Position numbers and translations under genes: made by a program
Assembly: GCF_000382385.1 (NCBI RefSeq)
Contig: NZ_KB908327.1
Span: 55,367 to 119,366 of the forward strand
Source: Segatella maculosa DSM 19339 = JCM 15638
GTDB taxonomy: Bacteria; Bacteroidota; Bacteroidia; Bacteroidales; Bacteroidaceae
Reading direction: 5' to 3'
Length of the DNA stretch: 64,000 nucleotides
Shown here: positions 15,322-24,307 of the stretch, piece after piece
Numbering within the stretch: the stretch's first letter is position 1
Layout: each line of letters starts with the position of its first letter
Notes under the pieces: generated by a model
Database searches by the model: none
Seen by the model: only the letters and a program-made list of their open reading frames with translations
Told to the model about the DNA's origin: nothing

Positions 15322-16180
15322 TTGTCTGTGTGAATTTTGCGGCTCCCGTCATGTTCAGATGATATGGATCCATGAAGTACTCATAGTGGCTTGAAAAAGT
15401 CGTATCACTGTAGTGGTTGAAAACTGGCATATTGTATTTGTGACAAATCGTAATAATAGGCTTAAACAGTTTCCCATCTTTGTTCTTATACGATGGAGAT
15501 ACTGTAAAATAAATAGACATTTTGTCTTTATTCTCTTTAATTAGCTTTTCGAAATAATATAATTTCACCGAATCCACTTTAATACTTTCCATACTCTGTA
15601 CATTGACATTCCTATCCGAAACCGTATGTCCTAACACATACTGCCCTTTCTTAAAATAGTTAGTATGGTGGATATTATCAGCAATATAATCAATAAATTC
15701 AGAATTGTATTTATATAAACTTGAGAGCATTTTTAACCTCAAGGTTGGATCTATACGCTCGTACATTTCAGAGACATTCTTATCGTTATAATACGGTTTT
15801 AGGGTCTTAAGGCTTCTCAGTTCCAAAGATTGGATAAGATCTTCATAATATAAATCGTAAATGATAATTTTCGGTGTATACCTCTCTTTGATTATATTAA
15901 GTCTGGGATAACATAACATGATACCACTTGCTGATTCACCACAATTGTAACATGACATATTCATATATTTCTCAATGGTATCGGGGACAAAATTGTCTAA
16001 TGCACGTGAAGAACCTAATACAAGAATGTCTTCTTTTGTTTTTGAGTAAATATAATCATAACGTGCAGTATTCCCACTAATAGCATGGTGATAAGCGAGA
16101 TTTAATCCCTTCCCTATAAGGAAATCTGTAATTATCAGAATAAAAAAGAAAAGGATTATTTTTAATATAAACTTTTTCAT
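15260..16180 (-). CDS. SGNH/GDSL-like exported protein partnered with MBOAT O-acyltransferase
   Basis: Starting at the ATG at 16180, directly after the MBOAT stop, the product is about 306 residues. It has one N-terminal membrane anchor (ILKIILFFFILIITDFLIG). Residues ILVLGSSRALDNF correspond to block I of SGNH proteins (catalytic Ser), and FMDPYHLNMTGAAKF to the Asp/His block V. In alginate and peptidoglycan O-acetylation systems an exported SGNH protein transfers the acyl group passed across the membrane by an MBOAT protein. The adjacent MBOAT gene makes that role likely here. Confidence 0.8.
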   Translation of the reverse strand: MKKFILKIILFFFILIITDFLIGKGLNLAYHHAISGNTARYDYIYSKTKEDILVLGSSRALDNFVPDTIEKYMNMSCYNCGESASGIMLCYPRLNIIKERYTPKIIIYDLYYEDLIQSLELRSLKTLKPYYNDKNVSEMYERIDPTLRLKMLSSLYKYNSEFIDYIADNIHHTNYFKKGQYVLGHTVSDRNVNVQSMESIKVDSVKLYYFEKLIKENKDKMSIYFTVSPSYKNKDGKLFKPIITICHKYNMPVFNHYSDTTFSSHYEYFMDPYHLNMTGAAKFTQTIAKEIADYRASVASYPYKHK

Positions 16181-16181
16181 A

Positions 16182-17609
16182 TCAGAAATTAACATAAATG
16201 AATTGAGTTGAATCAAACACGCCTGCCAATAAAATCAGAATCATACATATGAGATAAATACTCCACCTCACCAATGTAGACTTACTGGAAAAGAACTGAA
16301 GTTTTTTTAATTGGAATTCATCGACAATATCTTTTCCTATGACGACAGATAACGAAAGAATAATAAAAAAAAGAGACTGCCAAGGGAGATTCAAACTGTA
16401 GTTGTGATCATTAAAGATCTTAGAAATCTGTAACCAAGCATCATGAATATTAGCACTTCGGAAGAAAATCCACAAGAGGGTTAATATAAAAAAATTGATA
16501 ACAGTTCGGGATAATCTAACAATTCCTGAAGAAATAATCTTATTAAGTCCAATAATTTTCTCTGCTATCTGGAATACTCCATGAAGAACTCCCCAAAAAA
16601 TGAAAGTCCAGCTTGCACCATGCCAAACACCGCTAACAAGAAACGTTACAAATATATTGAAGTAGCTGCGTACTTTACTGCATCTACTACCTCCTAACGG
16701 TATATAAATATAATCTTTGAGCCAAAGAGAAAGTGAGATATGCCAACGATGCCAAAATTCTGTAATGCTTTGGGAGAAATAGGGCCTTTGAAAGTTATTA
16801 ATCAAATCAAATCCCATTACCTTACCAATTCCCATGGCCATAAAAGAATATCCTGCAAAGTCACCATAAATTTGAAATGAATACAATATACTAAGTGTCA
16901 AAGTCATACCACCATTCAATGACGCTATATCTGCAAAAGAAGTGATATATGATCCTAATCTGTCGGCTAAAACAACTTTCATAAACATTCCCCAAAGCAA
17001 CCACTTCAGGCCTTCAACAGCCTTTGGATAATCAAAGGATCTCTGCTTTTTTATCTGTGGCAATAAATCCTTGGCTTTACTGATCGGTCCAGAAGCGATC
17101 TGAGGAAAGAAACTGACAAAAAGCATGTAATCAAGTAAGTTTCTTTCTGCCTTTATTTTTTGATAATACACATCTACGAGATAACCAATTGCTTGAAAAG
17201 TAAAGAAACTTATTCCTATTGGTAAAGCCCAATTCAATCCTGGAAGTCCAATCTTAATACCACAACATTCGAATAGTGAACAAAGATTGTCGTGAAGGAA
17301 ATTATAATACTTGAAAATTATGAGTGGAAGAATGCCAAGACAAATGCCGGCAGTCAAAAAATATCTTTTTCTGTAGTTTGTGCTTTCTTCCACCAATATA
17401 CCGAAATAATAGGTAATCCATGTGATACCCAATAATAAAAACACATAGATCGGATTCAGCTTGATATAAAGAAGATAACTCAGACACAATAATGCTATGT
17501 TTTCTATTTTCCGGTCTCTCCTTTTATGGCGAACCAAAAACACGATTCCATAATAGAAAGCAAAGACCATCGGGAACAACCAAATAAAGTCAAAGGAGTT
17601 AAAGAGCAT
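16182..17609 (-). CDS. MBOAT-family O-acyltransferase (AlgI-like)
   Basis: The 475-residue polytopic protein has the MBOAT signature: YSFMAMGIGKVMGFDLINNF, then FWHRWHISLSLWLKDYIYI (first conserved His region) and SGVWHGASWTFIFWGVLHG (the invariant catalytic His). About ten hydrophobic segments span the rest. It moves acyl (probably acetyl) groups across the inner membrane for O-acylation of the polysaccharide. It is the first of two MBOAT/SGNH pairs in this locus; the other is at 23329-25741. A short repeat array and about 170 bp separate it from the sugar transferase gene upstream. Confidence 0.88.
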   Translation of the reverse strand: MLFNSFDFIWLFPMVFAFYYGIVFLVRHKRRDRKIENIALLCLSYLLYIKLNPIYVFLLLGITWITYYFGILVEESTNYRKRYFLTAGICLGILPLIIFKYYNFLHDNLCSLFECCGIKIGLPGLNWALPIGISFFTFQAIGYLVDVYYQKIKAERNLLDYMLFVSFFPQIASGPISKAKDLLPQIKKQRSFDYPKAVEGLKWLLWGMFMKVVLADRLGSYITSFADIASLNGGMTLTLSILYSFQIYGDFAGYSFMAMGIGKVMGFDLINNFQRPYFSQSITEFWHRWHISLSLWLKDYIYIPLGGSRCSKVRSYFNIFVTFLVSGVWHGASWTFIFWGVLHGVFQIAEKIIGLNKIISSGIVRLSRTVINFFILTLLWIFFRSANIHDAWLQISKIFNDHNYSLNLPWQSLFFIILSLSVVIGKDIVDEFQLKKLQFFSSKSTLVRWSIYLICMILILLAGVFDSTQFIYVNF

Positions 17610-17715
17610 AGTTAAATAAATAAAGTTCTAAAAATAGTGTCGAATAGTGATCTCATTTGTTGTGCTTCCCACCCTAATTATAACACATTCTCAAACTGGA
17701 AATGAAACGCTGTCC

Positions 17716-17761
17716 TACCCAGCAGTTGGGTAGAAGAGGATATATTCGCTGGGTACAAAAG
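17716..17761. repeat. Array E1: two 23-bp units of the TACCCAGCAGCTGGGTA family
   Basis: The first unit (17716-17738) has the dyad TACCCAGCAGTTGGGTA; the second (17739-17761) reads GATATATTCGCTGGGTA and lacks the left arm. The 20-bp string GAGGATATATTCGCTGGGTA (17736-17755) recurs exactly at 58050-58069 in array E2. It lies between the sugar transferase and MBOAT genes. The rest of the gap (17610-17715) is AT-rich with nothing recognised. Confidence 0.85.
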
Positions 17762-17778
17762 GAAGTGCCATAGGTTAA

Positions 17779-18390
17779 TTAGTTTGTGCCGTCGAAGGCT
17801 TCCATCGTGGCAGAGCCTTCGTGGGAGATGCCCTCGCGCTTCAACACGCTGCGGAGCGTCAGCCAGACGACTTTGCAGTCTGTCAGGAACGAGACATGGT
17901 CGACGTACCACACGTCGTAGGCGAACTTCTCACGCCATGTGAGTGCGTTGCGGCCGTGGCACTGCGCCCAGCCCGATATACCGGGGCGCACTTCGTGACG
18001 GCGGGCCTGTTCGGGGGAATAAAGCGGCAGATAGCGCACGAGCAGAGGACGGGGGCCGATGAGACTCATGTCGCCCTTGAGCACGTTGACGAACTGTAGG
18101 AGTTCGTCGATGGAGGCGGAACGAACGAAACGCCCCACAGGAGTGAGGCGTTTTTCATCGGGCAACAGGTTGCCGTCGGCGTCTCTCGCATCGGTCATCG
18201 TCTTGAACTTGACGACTCGGAATATCTTTCCGTCCTTCCCCGGCCGCTCCTGCAGGAAGAACACGCCAGCCCGCTTGTTCACGACATAGAGCAGGAGGCT
18301 GACCCAAAGCAGGAAGGGGCTCAGGCATAGGAGTGCCATAAAAGATATGATGATATCCAACAGGCGTTTGATGAAACCACGATAGAGCAT
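17779..18390 (-). CDS. Bacterial sugar transferase (WcaJ/PglC-type phosphoglycosyl transferase)
   Basis: From the ATG at 18390 (MLYRGFIKRLLDIIISFMAL) the protein has about 203 residues. The N-terminal re-entrant helix (LLDIIISFMALLCLSPFLLW), FRVVKFKTMTDARDADGN, DELLQFVNVLKGDMSLIGPRP and ISGWAQCHGRNALTWREK are the hallmarks of monotopic phosphoglycosyl transferases. It starts repeat-unit synthesis by moving a sugar phosphate from a UDP-sugar to undecaprenyl phosphate. The start lies 7 nt after the GT4 stop is read through in overlap, indicating coupling. It is the only initiating transferase seen in the locus. Confidence 0.92.
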   Translation of the reverse strand: MLYRGFIKRLLDIIISFMALLCLSPFLLWVSLLLYVVNKRAGVFFLQERPGKDGKIFRVVKFKTMTDARDADGNLLPDEKRLTPVGRFVRSASIDELLQFVNVLKGDMSLIGPRPLLVRYLPLYSPEQARRHEVRPGISGWAQCHGRNALTWREKFAYDVWYVDHVSFLTDCKVVWLTLRSVLKREGISHEGSATMEAFDGTN

Positions 18391-18395
18391 ATAGT

Positions 18396-19499
18396 TTATT
18401 TGTTTAATGATTGATACATCTTCGCCAACTCGCACCACACATCGCGCTGCTCGAACTTCGCCCTAATGCGCTCGCGGGCATTGAGACCCATACGGCGACC
18501 TTCGTCGGGGTGCTCCAGCATCCACTTCATCGTATGATAGAGGGCTTCGGCATCGCGTGGCCGGATTATCTTACCGTTTAATCCGTCTTCGATGATTTCG
18601 TTGCAACCGTTGATATCGGTCACGATGCTCGGCAATTCCATGCTTCCGGCCTGCATGGGGACGTTGGGAAAACCCTCGCGATAGCTTGGGAAGACCAGAC
18701 AGTCGGCTTGCGACAGATAGGGGCGCACGTCTTGTTGCCAGCCGACGAACTCCACCTGCGTTGAATGTATCAGGAATTCTTTATCGGCCTCGTCCACCGG
18801 GTCGCCGTCTTCAAAGGAACCAACGAGCAACAAGCGTGCGTCGGGGAGTCGCCTCATGGCAGAGACGAGTTCGCGAATACCCTTGTCGCGCACGATACGG
18901 CCGATGAAGACAAAGGTGTAAGCGTCGTGTGGCGTGCGCGTCGCCGTCTTAAAGAAGTCGGTGTCTATTCCGTTGATGTTCCCGTTATGGATAACACGTA
19001 ATGGTTTGCCTGTGATATGGTCTGCCTGCAGGCAATGTAGAACACCATTGCCCTCGGGGATAACTTTCGTGGCACACAGACAGGTGATACGCTCCATGGT
19101 TTTCAAGACAAAGCGCAACAGACCGGACGCTCCCTGATAGCGCAAGCCGGTGACGGTATAGATACGGTGAGGAACACCGGCCAGTTTGCCGGCAATCATC
19201 GCCAGTAAGCTGCCTTTCGGGGTGTTAGCGTGCAGGATATCAGGACGCTCTTTGCGAAACAAACGGTATAGCGCCCACAAGGATTTCACATCGTCGCGCA
19301 GTGCTATCTCGCGCTGCATGGGAATGTTTATCGTGCGAATACCTTCGCGCCGGCTAACCTCTTCCAGCACACCCGTATCAGAAGCAACACCGACCACTTC
19401 GAAGATTTGGTTCAGATATTGCAATTGCCCTTTCAAAAGATTGAGCAAAGAAATATCGACCGTGGTCAACCTGATAATCTTTAGTCTATGATGCTGCAT
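18396..19499 (-). CDS. Family 4 glycosyltransferase (CapM-like)
   Basis: The 367-residue GT-B protein has the donor-binding C-terminal domain: FVFIGRIVRDKGIRELV (about 207-223) and SYREGFPNVPMQAGSMELP (about 288-306), the EX7E region with Gln at the second acidic position as is common in CapM-type enzymes. NGCNEIIEDGLNGKII follows. It probably adds the second sugar, since its gene directly precedes the initiating transferase gene. It overlaps the HAD gene upstream by 19 nt. The sugar is unknown. Confidence 0.85.
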   Translation of the reverse strand: MQHHRLKIIRLTTVDISLLNLLKGQLQYLNQIFEVVGVASDTGVLEEVSRREGIRTINIPMQREIALRDDVKSLWALYRLFRKERPDILHANTPKGSLLAMIAGKLAGVPHRIYTVTGLRYQGASGLLRFVLKTMERITCLCATKVIPEGNGVLHCLQADHITGKPLRVIHNGNINGIDTDFFKTATRTPHDAYTFVFIGRIVRDKGIRELVSAMRRLPDARLLLVGSFEDGDPVDEADKEFLIHSTQVEFVGWQQDVRPYLSQADCLVFPSYREGFPNVPMQAGSMELPSIVTDINGCNEIIEDGLNGKIIRPRDAEALYHTMKWMLEHPDEGRRMGLNARERIRAKFEQRDVWCELAKMYQSLNK

Positions 19500-20146
19500 A
19501 CTTGGGATAGCTTTTGCACACGGTATCGAGGTTGGAATTCTTTAGCGACGTCCATGTCCTGTCGATGGATATTCCGCCCGTCATCAAGCAGGCAAACGGT
19601 CGTCCAGCCTCTTTCGTTGGCCGTAACGAAGTCTTTTGTGACGTTGTCGCCAATGTAATAATACGCACAATCAGGATATTTTACTTCAAAGAACCTGTAT
19701 ACTTGCGGAGCAGGCTTACCGTAACCGAATGCTTCGGAAACAAGAATATCTTCCTGTTGTATGAAAGCGGTCAGTCCCAAGGCTTGGATTTTATTCCATT
19801 GCGTCACCGTTCTTCCATCAGTAATCAGGCCGAGATGAGCCTTTTCCTTCAGCGTATTCAGGCATTCTTCGGTATCGTTGTCCAAACATATATCCGGAAT
19901 GTGACTGCGATAAATCTGCAAGAGTTCGGATATGCTGTAACCAATAGAATATTTTGCCGTCAGCTTTTCAAAGGCATTCTCTCCGTGCTGCAGCCAGTTC
20001 AGCAACTCGTCTTGCGCCCCTTCTATTCCTATTGCAGAGGCAATCGCACGAAACCCCGACTTAACAAAGTCAATCTCTTTATAAAGCGTGTCATCTAAAT
20101 CAAAGACAATAACCTTATTTTTCGTAGACAATGATATCTTTGTCAT
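19481..20146 (-). CDS. HAD-superfamily hydrolase paired with an ATP-grasp ligase
   Basis: The 221-residue protein has HAD motif I FDLDDTLYKEID (nucleophile Asp), motif II GLITDGRTVTQ (Thr/Asp region) and motif IV YYIGDNVTKDFVTANERG. The helical cap lies between motifs I and II, as in subclass I phosphatases. It overlaps the ATP-grasp gene upstream by 32 nt. Such HAD/ATP-grasp pairs occur in polysaccharide loci and may form or modify a phosphorylated or amide-linked substituent. The substrate cannot be deduced. Confidence 0.8.
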   Translation of the reverse strand: MTKISLSTKNKVIVFDLDDTLYKEIDFVKSGFRAIASAIGIEGAQDELLNWLQHGENAFEKLTAKYSIGYSISELLQIYRSHIPDICLDNDTEECLNTLKEKAHLGLITDGRTVTQWNKIQALGLTAFIQQEDILVSEAFGYGKPAPQVYRFFEVKYPDCAYYYIGDNVTKDFVTANERGWTTVCLLDDGRNIHRQDMDVAKEFQPRYRVQKLSQVCSIID

Positions 20147-21077
20147 ACCTCAACATCAAGGTTTTATCAGTCCAATCTTCCGAATAAGCAATCGTTTCAC
20201 CCAACAAATATTCGCGAATAATGTATTCAGCATAATTGGCTTTGGCATAATAGGTCAAAGGATAACCACCTCCGAACCGCGGATTGATTTCGATACCCAA
20301 GACTTCGCCGTCTGCTTCTCGGTAAAACAATTGAATGCACATCGTGCCGATAGCCCCGGGAATCGTAGCCATTCTTTCATATAAATAAGGAACTATCGCA
20401 TTCTTACGCGTAATTCCTTTGTTGATTTCGCCGGCACGGATCTTGATCCGCTCACGCGGAACGATGCACTTCAACCGATAATCCTTACCATAATAAAGGT
20501 CTACGGTGAACTCTTTGTATACTTTCGGGTCTATATATTGCATGAACAACAACTTCGGGTCGTTCATAATCTCTTCCGTCATTTCCTCTTGTGAACGGAT
20601 AACGTGCAGGTTTGTGCTCAGCGAACCATCGTAAGGCTTAGCAAACAAGGGGAAAATAGGGTGAAACTTATCTACGGGCTTCGGATAGGCAATCTTCATC
20701 TTGTCAAACAGTTCCATTGTGTTGCGCTTGTCACGACAAGCCTTTATAAAGGCTTCATCAGAGACAATGACATCTATTCCGGCCTCCTTGAAACGCCTTT
20801 TATTCCTTGCCAACACCATCAGTTCGGTATCTATCGTCGGGACAATAACTTTTATGTCATGTGCTTGGCAAAGCTCCAGTAACTTGTCAATATACATAGG
20901 ATCTGTACAGCAGCATACCTTGAAACACTTGTCTGAAACATAGCCAGCCGGTGCCAAGCGAGGAACCATATCGGTTGTAAATACTTTTCTCTCTAACTGC
21001 AATTCAGCAAATGTATGCTGAAATATCTGCACCAAAGTTACACGTTGACCAGCAGATGTAATCAATATGTTATTCAT
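20115..21077 (-). CDS. ATP-grasp ligase (carbamoyl-phosphate-synthase-like/PylC-like)
   Basis: The 320-residue protein has an N-terminal Rossmann-like pre-ATP-grasp domain (ILITSAGQRVTLVQIF). The ATP-grasp fold follows: FPLFAKPYDGSLSTNLHVI (glycine-rich loop and Lys), FMQYIDPKVYKEFTVDLYY and GIEINPRFGGGYPLTYYAKA (Mg/ATP site Glu-Asn). ATP-grasp enzymes join a carboxylate to an amine through an acyl phosphate, so it may attach an amino acid or similar group to a sugar. It forms a pair with the HAD gene downstream. Confidence 0.82.
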   Translation of the reverse strand: MNNILITSAGQRVTLVQIFQHTFAELQLERKVFTTDMVPRLAPAGYVSDKCFKVCCCTDPMYIDKLLELCQAHDIKVIVPTIDTELMVLARNKRRFKEAGIDVIVSDEAFIKACRDKRNTMELFDKMKIAYPKPVDKFHPIFPLFAKPYDGSLSTNLHVIRSQEEMTEEIMNDPKLLFMQYIDPKVYKEFTVDLYYGKDYRLKCIVPRERIKIRAGEINKGITRKNAIVPYLYERMATIPGAIGTMCIQLFYREADGEVLGIEINPRFGGGYPLTYYAKANYAEYIIREYLLGETIAYSEDWTDKTLMLRYDKDIIVYEK

Positions 21078-21142
21078 TCTATATATCTAATTCTATTAGT
21101 AATCAAAAAAGTGATTAGTTCTTATAAATCTCAAATAGCGAA

Positions 21143-22180
21143 TCAAATTACACCATATTTGCTAAGCCAGCGTTTAAGCCTATATTTCTTGAAACCATCC
21201 TTCCTAAAAACTAATAGAGGTAAAACTAAGATATTAGCCACATCCTTCAAAAAAAGTTCTATAAAGTCAGGAATAAATGGACGAACATAAGTGTTTAAAT
21301 AAAAACGTAGTTTCATTCGTTGTAATTGACGAGCCTCAGCCTTACTAATAATTGTCTTCTTCGGATTAGGAAAACCAGACAACTCTACATATTTCCAATA
21401 ATAATCACCATCAGGAATACTAATATTAAGCCAAGGTTTTGTAAAAGATGCATAGTGAAGAATGCTCGGAAAAAAGACATATTCTAATATATCAGCCTTC
21501 TTTTGAGTTTGATCTATCACAGCCAAAGCCATAGGGAATTTGCTATATTTATGTGCTAATTGAAACCAGTGCTTATGAAACTCATGATTTAATACATCCT
21601 GATCTTCCAACACCAACCTATCGCCCATCTTATTAATATATTCCAGCATATTCTGCTGACAATTGTGTTTTCTCCAGTATGCCAAATTAATCATCAGCAC
21701 ACCTGCACAGAATGCAATATCATTTAATTCTAAGCCCATAATCAGACGATGATAATTATTAGCCGGTGTAGCATCCCTGACTGCTGCTACACCATATCCA
21801 TCAAGATCCAAATTATAAAGCTCCATAATATTGTCAAGAACAATCACATCACAATCCAAATAGAGTAATCTATCTATATCATCATTCAACAATGAGGGAA
21901 GAAGAAGTCTATAGTAGGTTGCAACAGACAAATTAGGATGGTCTTCACTAATTCTGAACTCTGCAGTAAGTTTCTCATCAATATCATAGAATGTAATTAT
22001 ATTCTTATAACTTCCACAGAGTTTTGTTATCAATCCTTGTCCTTCAACAGACAAGCCATGATGTAACAAATGAACATTAAAAATATAATCCTTATTATTT
22101 TCAAACAAAGAGCATAGCATTGCCATACAATGTTGAACATAGTTACTATCTGTACTACAGGTAATGTGATATATCTTCAT
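21143..22180 (-). CDS. Family 8 glycosyltransferase
   Basis: The 345-residue protein begins KIYHITCSTDSNYVQHCMAML, typical of GT8, and has the metal-binding DxD in RLLYLDCDVIVLDNIMEL (about 98-115). NDIAFCAGVLMINLAYWRKH and EDQDVLNHEF are further GT8 blocks. GT8 members add glucose or galactose with retention of configuration, for example in LPS core. The region is AT-rich and gene spacing is loose on both sides (65 and 48 nt). Donor is inferred only at family level. Confidence 0.87.
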   Translation of the reverse strand: MKIYHITCSTDSNYVQHCMAMLCSLFENNKDYIFNVHLLHHGLSVEGQGLITKLCGSYKNIITFYDIDEKLTAEFRISEDHPNLSVATYYRLLLPSLLNDDIDRLLYLDCDVIVLDNIMELYNLDLDGYGVAAVRDATPANNYHRLIMGLELNDIAFCAGVLMINLAYWRKHNCQQNMLEYINKMGDRLVLEDQDVLNHEFHKHWFQLAHKYSKFPMALAVIDQTQKKADILEYVFFPSILHYASFTKPWLNISIPDGDYYWKYVELSGFPNPKKTIISKAEARQLQRMKLRFYLNTYVRPFIPDFIELFLKDVANILVLPLLVFRKDGFKKYRLKRWLSKYGVI

Positions 22181-22228
22181 TTTATCTTCATTTTTTTTCC
22201 ATATACTTTTAAAAAGGCTTTAATTTCA

Positions 22229-23332
22229 TTATGAAAAGAAACCTTCATAAATTGCATTATACGCATTCATCATTTTATTGATGTCAAATGCTAAGGCCCG
22301 TTCATAGCAACGCCGGGCTATCTGATCGGAATACATAGCTTCCTGCTCCAAGTGCATGATTTCTCTTGCCAAAGCTCCGGCGTCTTCATGGGGAAACAGG
22401 ATACCGTAGCCTTCAGTCACTTCCTTCAGTCCATTCACATTGCTGGCGATGAAAGGTTTACCTGCACTCATGCCTTCAACATTGCTAAGACTTAAACCTT
22501 CCCAATGAGAGGACATCACTATCATATCCGCTGCCTTGAGCACTTGAGGAACATCAGTCCGCAGGCCTAAAAAGCGGATATTCCTTTCTACGCCCAACGA
22601 AACGGCCAACTGCCTGACACTATCAAGTCGTTCTCCCGTACCGGCAAACCAAACCTCAAACTTACTTTTATCCAACAAAGTCATGGCTTTGACCAATGTG
22701 TCTTGGTCTTTCTGCTTGCGAAAAGCAGCCACCATCAAGATTACTTTTCGCCCTTGTTTCAGCTTGATCAAGTCAGAAGCGGGTCGTGCCTGATGAATTG
22801 TTTCCACGTCAACCCCGTTATTGATGGTCGTCATGCGATGATACACTGCCGTCTTTTGATTGAGCCAATCCCCTCCCATGTATTCCCTTAGTTTGTCTTC
22901 TGCAACCTTACTGATACAAATAATATGGTCGTAGCGACGATACATCCAACTTTCAATGAAGCGATACCATTTCCATTGGCGCTTACGGTTAGAAGTGTTA
23001 TGCTCCGTTGTCACGAGTTTCACATGGTTTGTCAAACCAGCTATGGCCACAAAGAGCTGAGGAGAGGAGTTATGCGTATGGACAATATCATACCCACGCA
23101 TCAGTTTCGCCAACTTGAAAACATAGCATGGCTGATAATATCCCGTTCCCAACTTATAAATCTTCGCCTCCGGGACATTACTTCGTAACTGCTTCATCAA
23201 AGGAGTCTCCTTGCCATTGAACACACAGACATCAACCTCGTGGCCCATTCGACGGAGTCTGGTCGCAAGATTAACGACAATAACCTCTGCCCCACCCTGC
23301 TCCAAAGACGTTATGACTTGTAATATCTTCAT
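22229..23332 (-). CDS. Family 4 glycosyltransferase
   Basis: From the ATG at 23332 (MKILQVITSLEQGGAEVIVV) the product has about 367 residues, and its start overlaps the upstream SGNH gene stop as ATGA. The N-terminal acceptor domain has SLEQGGAEVIVVNLATRL; the C-terminal donor domain has ILMVAAFRKQKDQDTLV and SSHWEGLSLSNVEGMSAGKP, the EX7E motif with both glutamates. It transfers one sugar in the assembly of the repeat unit at the inner face of the membrane. Confidence 0.87.
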   Translation of the reverse strand: MKILQVITSLEQGGAEVIVVNLATRLRRMGHEVDVCVFNGKETPLMKQLRSNVPEAKIYKLGTGYYQPCYVFKLAKLMRGYDIVHTHNSSPQLFVAIAGLTNHVKLVTTEHNTSNRKRQWKWYRFIESWMYRRYDHIICISKVAEDKLREYMGGDWLNQKTAVYHRMTTINNGVDVETIHQARPASDLIKLKQGRKVILMVAAFRKQKDQDTLVKAMTLLDKSKFEVWFAGTGERLDSVRQLAVSLGVERNIRFLGLRTDVPQVLKAADMIVMSSHWEGLSLSNVEGMSAGKPFIASNVNGLKEVTEGYGILFPHEDAGALAREIMHLEQEAMYSDQIARRCYERALAFDINKMMNAYNAIYEGFFS

Positions 23333-24297
23333 TTGTTCGCTATTCTTTTCCTGTTTACACCCAAACAATGCCGCAATATACGCACCACACGTTGCGTATT
23401 CACCTCAACTCCCTGCTTATTCAAATGATACACCGTATTATACAGCAGACTGTCGGGATAAGCAAGGCTGTCGGGGCGCGCCACATAGGTAAAACCGGCA
23501 GTCTTCATTCGCTCAATAATCAACGTAATCTGCTTGCGGTTGAGCGCAACATTCGCCCTACTCGTAACAGGCGGCAGCCATATCACCTGCACACCATGAT
23601 GCTGTAAGCGGCGAACCTGATTGAACAGATGCCGGGCATAGCCTGCGTTGAACTTTCCCGACACCGTATAAGCACCCGTATTGTTGATGTTCGGGGGCAA
23701 CGAACGGTGGGAAACCTCATCACCTAACCTATTAAAGCCACTCATCTTGTATTCAAATACGTTGCCCTCCTTGCGAAATGAATGCAACAACTTATAATAA
23801 AGCCCTTTCACACTAATTTGTAAAGTGGTCTTGAAAAAGCCTGTCACGACAACATTCCACTGCTTGAGGTTCAACAAAGAGGGAGCAAAATCAGACAAAT
23901 AGGGCAAGTAGCCGGCCGTTTCCGGGTTCCCATAGGTCACATCACCATAGAAATGGTCATATTCAGGCATCAATATCAAAACATCTCCACGCCTGAAATA
24001 GCTTTCATAACGGTCCATCGTGTAACGCAATCCCATGCCGGCAAGCAGCCCGGCATTGATGACGGGCAGCCCGATACTGTCGGAAATCGTCTGAGAGTCG
24101 ATACCGAAAGCGACATTGCTCCCCCCGACGAACACCACCTTGGGCGAAGGTGTCTGTCGGATTAAGTTTCCTTTCACCGTAAATTCATCGTTGTAGTGGT
24201 CGGTAGCCAAGAAAGAAGCATTCAACCAAACCAACAATCCGAAGGCACATGAGAAGAATGCCGCGAATGAAAGTATGTTGCCGAGAATCGTTTTCAT
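23329..24297 (-). CDS. SGNH-like exported protein partnered with the second MBOAT
   Basis: The 322-residue protein has an N-terminal membrane anchor (ILSFAAFFSCAFGLLVWLNA). KVVFVGGSNVAFGID supplies the block I serine, and YNTVYHLNKQGVEVNT the C-terminal His block (no obvious Asp two or three residues before it). It is encoded 10 nt after the MBOAT gene at 24308 and overlaps the glycosyltransferase gene downstream by 4 nt. By analogy to AlgI/AlgX and Pat systems it should complete transfer of an acyl group to the exported glycan. Confidence 0.78.
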   Translation of the reverse strand: MKTILGNILSFAAFFSCAFGLLVWLNASFLATDHYNDEFTVKGNLIRQTPSPKVVFVGGSNVAFGIDSQTISDSIGLPVINAGLLAGMGLRYTMDRYESYFRRGDVLILMPEYDHFYGDVTYGNPETAGYLPYLSDFAPSLLNLKQWNVVVTGFFKTTLQISVKGLYYKLLHSFRKEGNVFEYKMSGFNRLGDEVSHRSLPPNINNTGAYTVSGKFNAGYARHLFNQVRRLQHHGVQVIWLPPVTSRANVALNRKQITLIIERMKTAGFTYVARPDSLAYPDSLLYNTVYHLNKQGVEVNTQRVVRILRHCLGVNRKRIANK

Positions 24298-24307
24298 TGC
24301 CTAAGCC

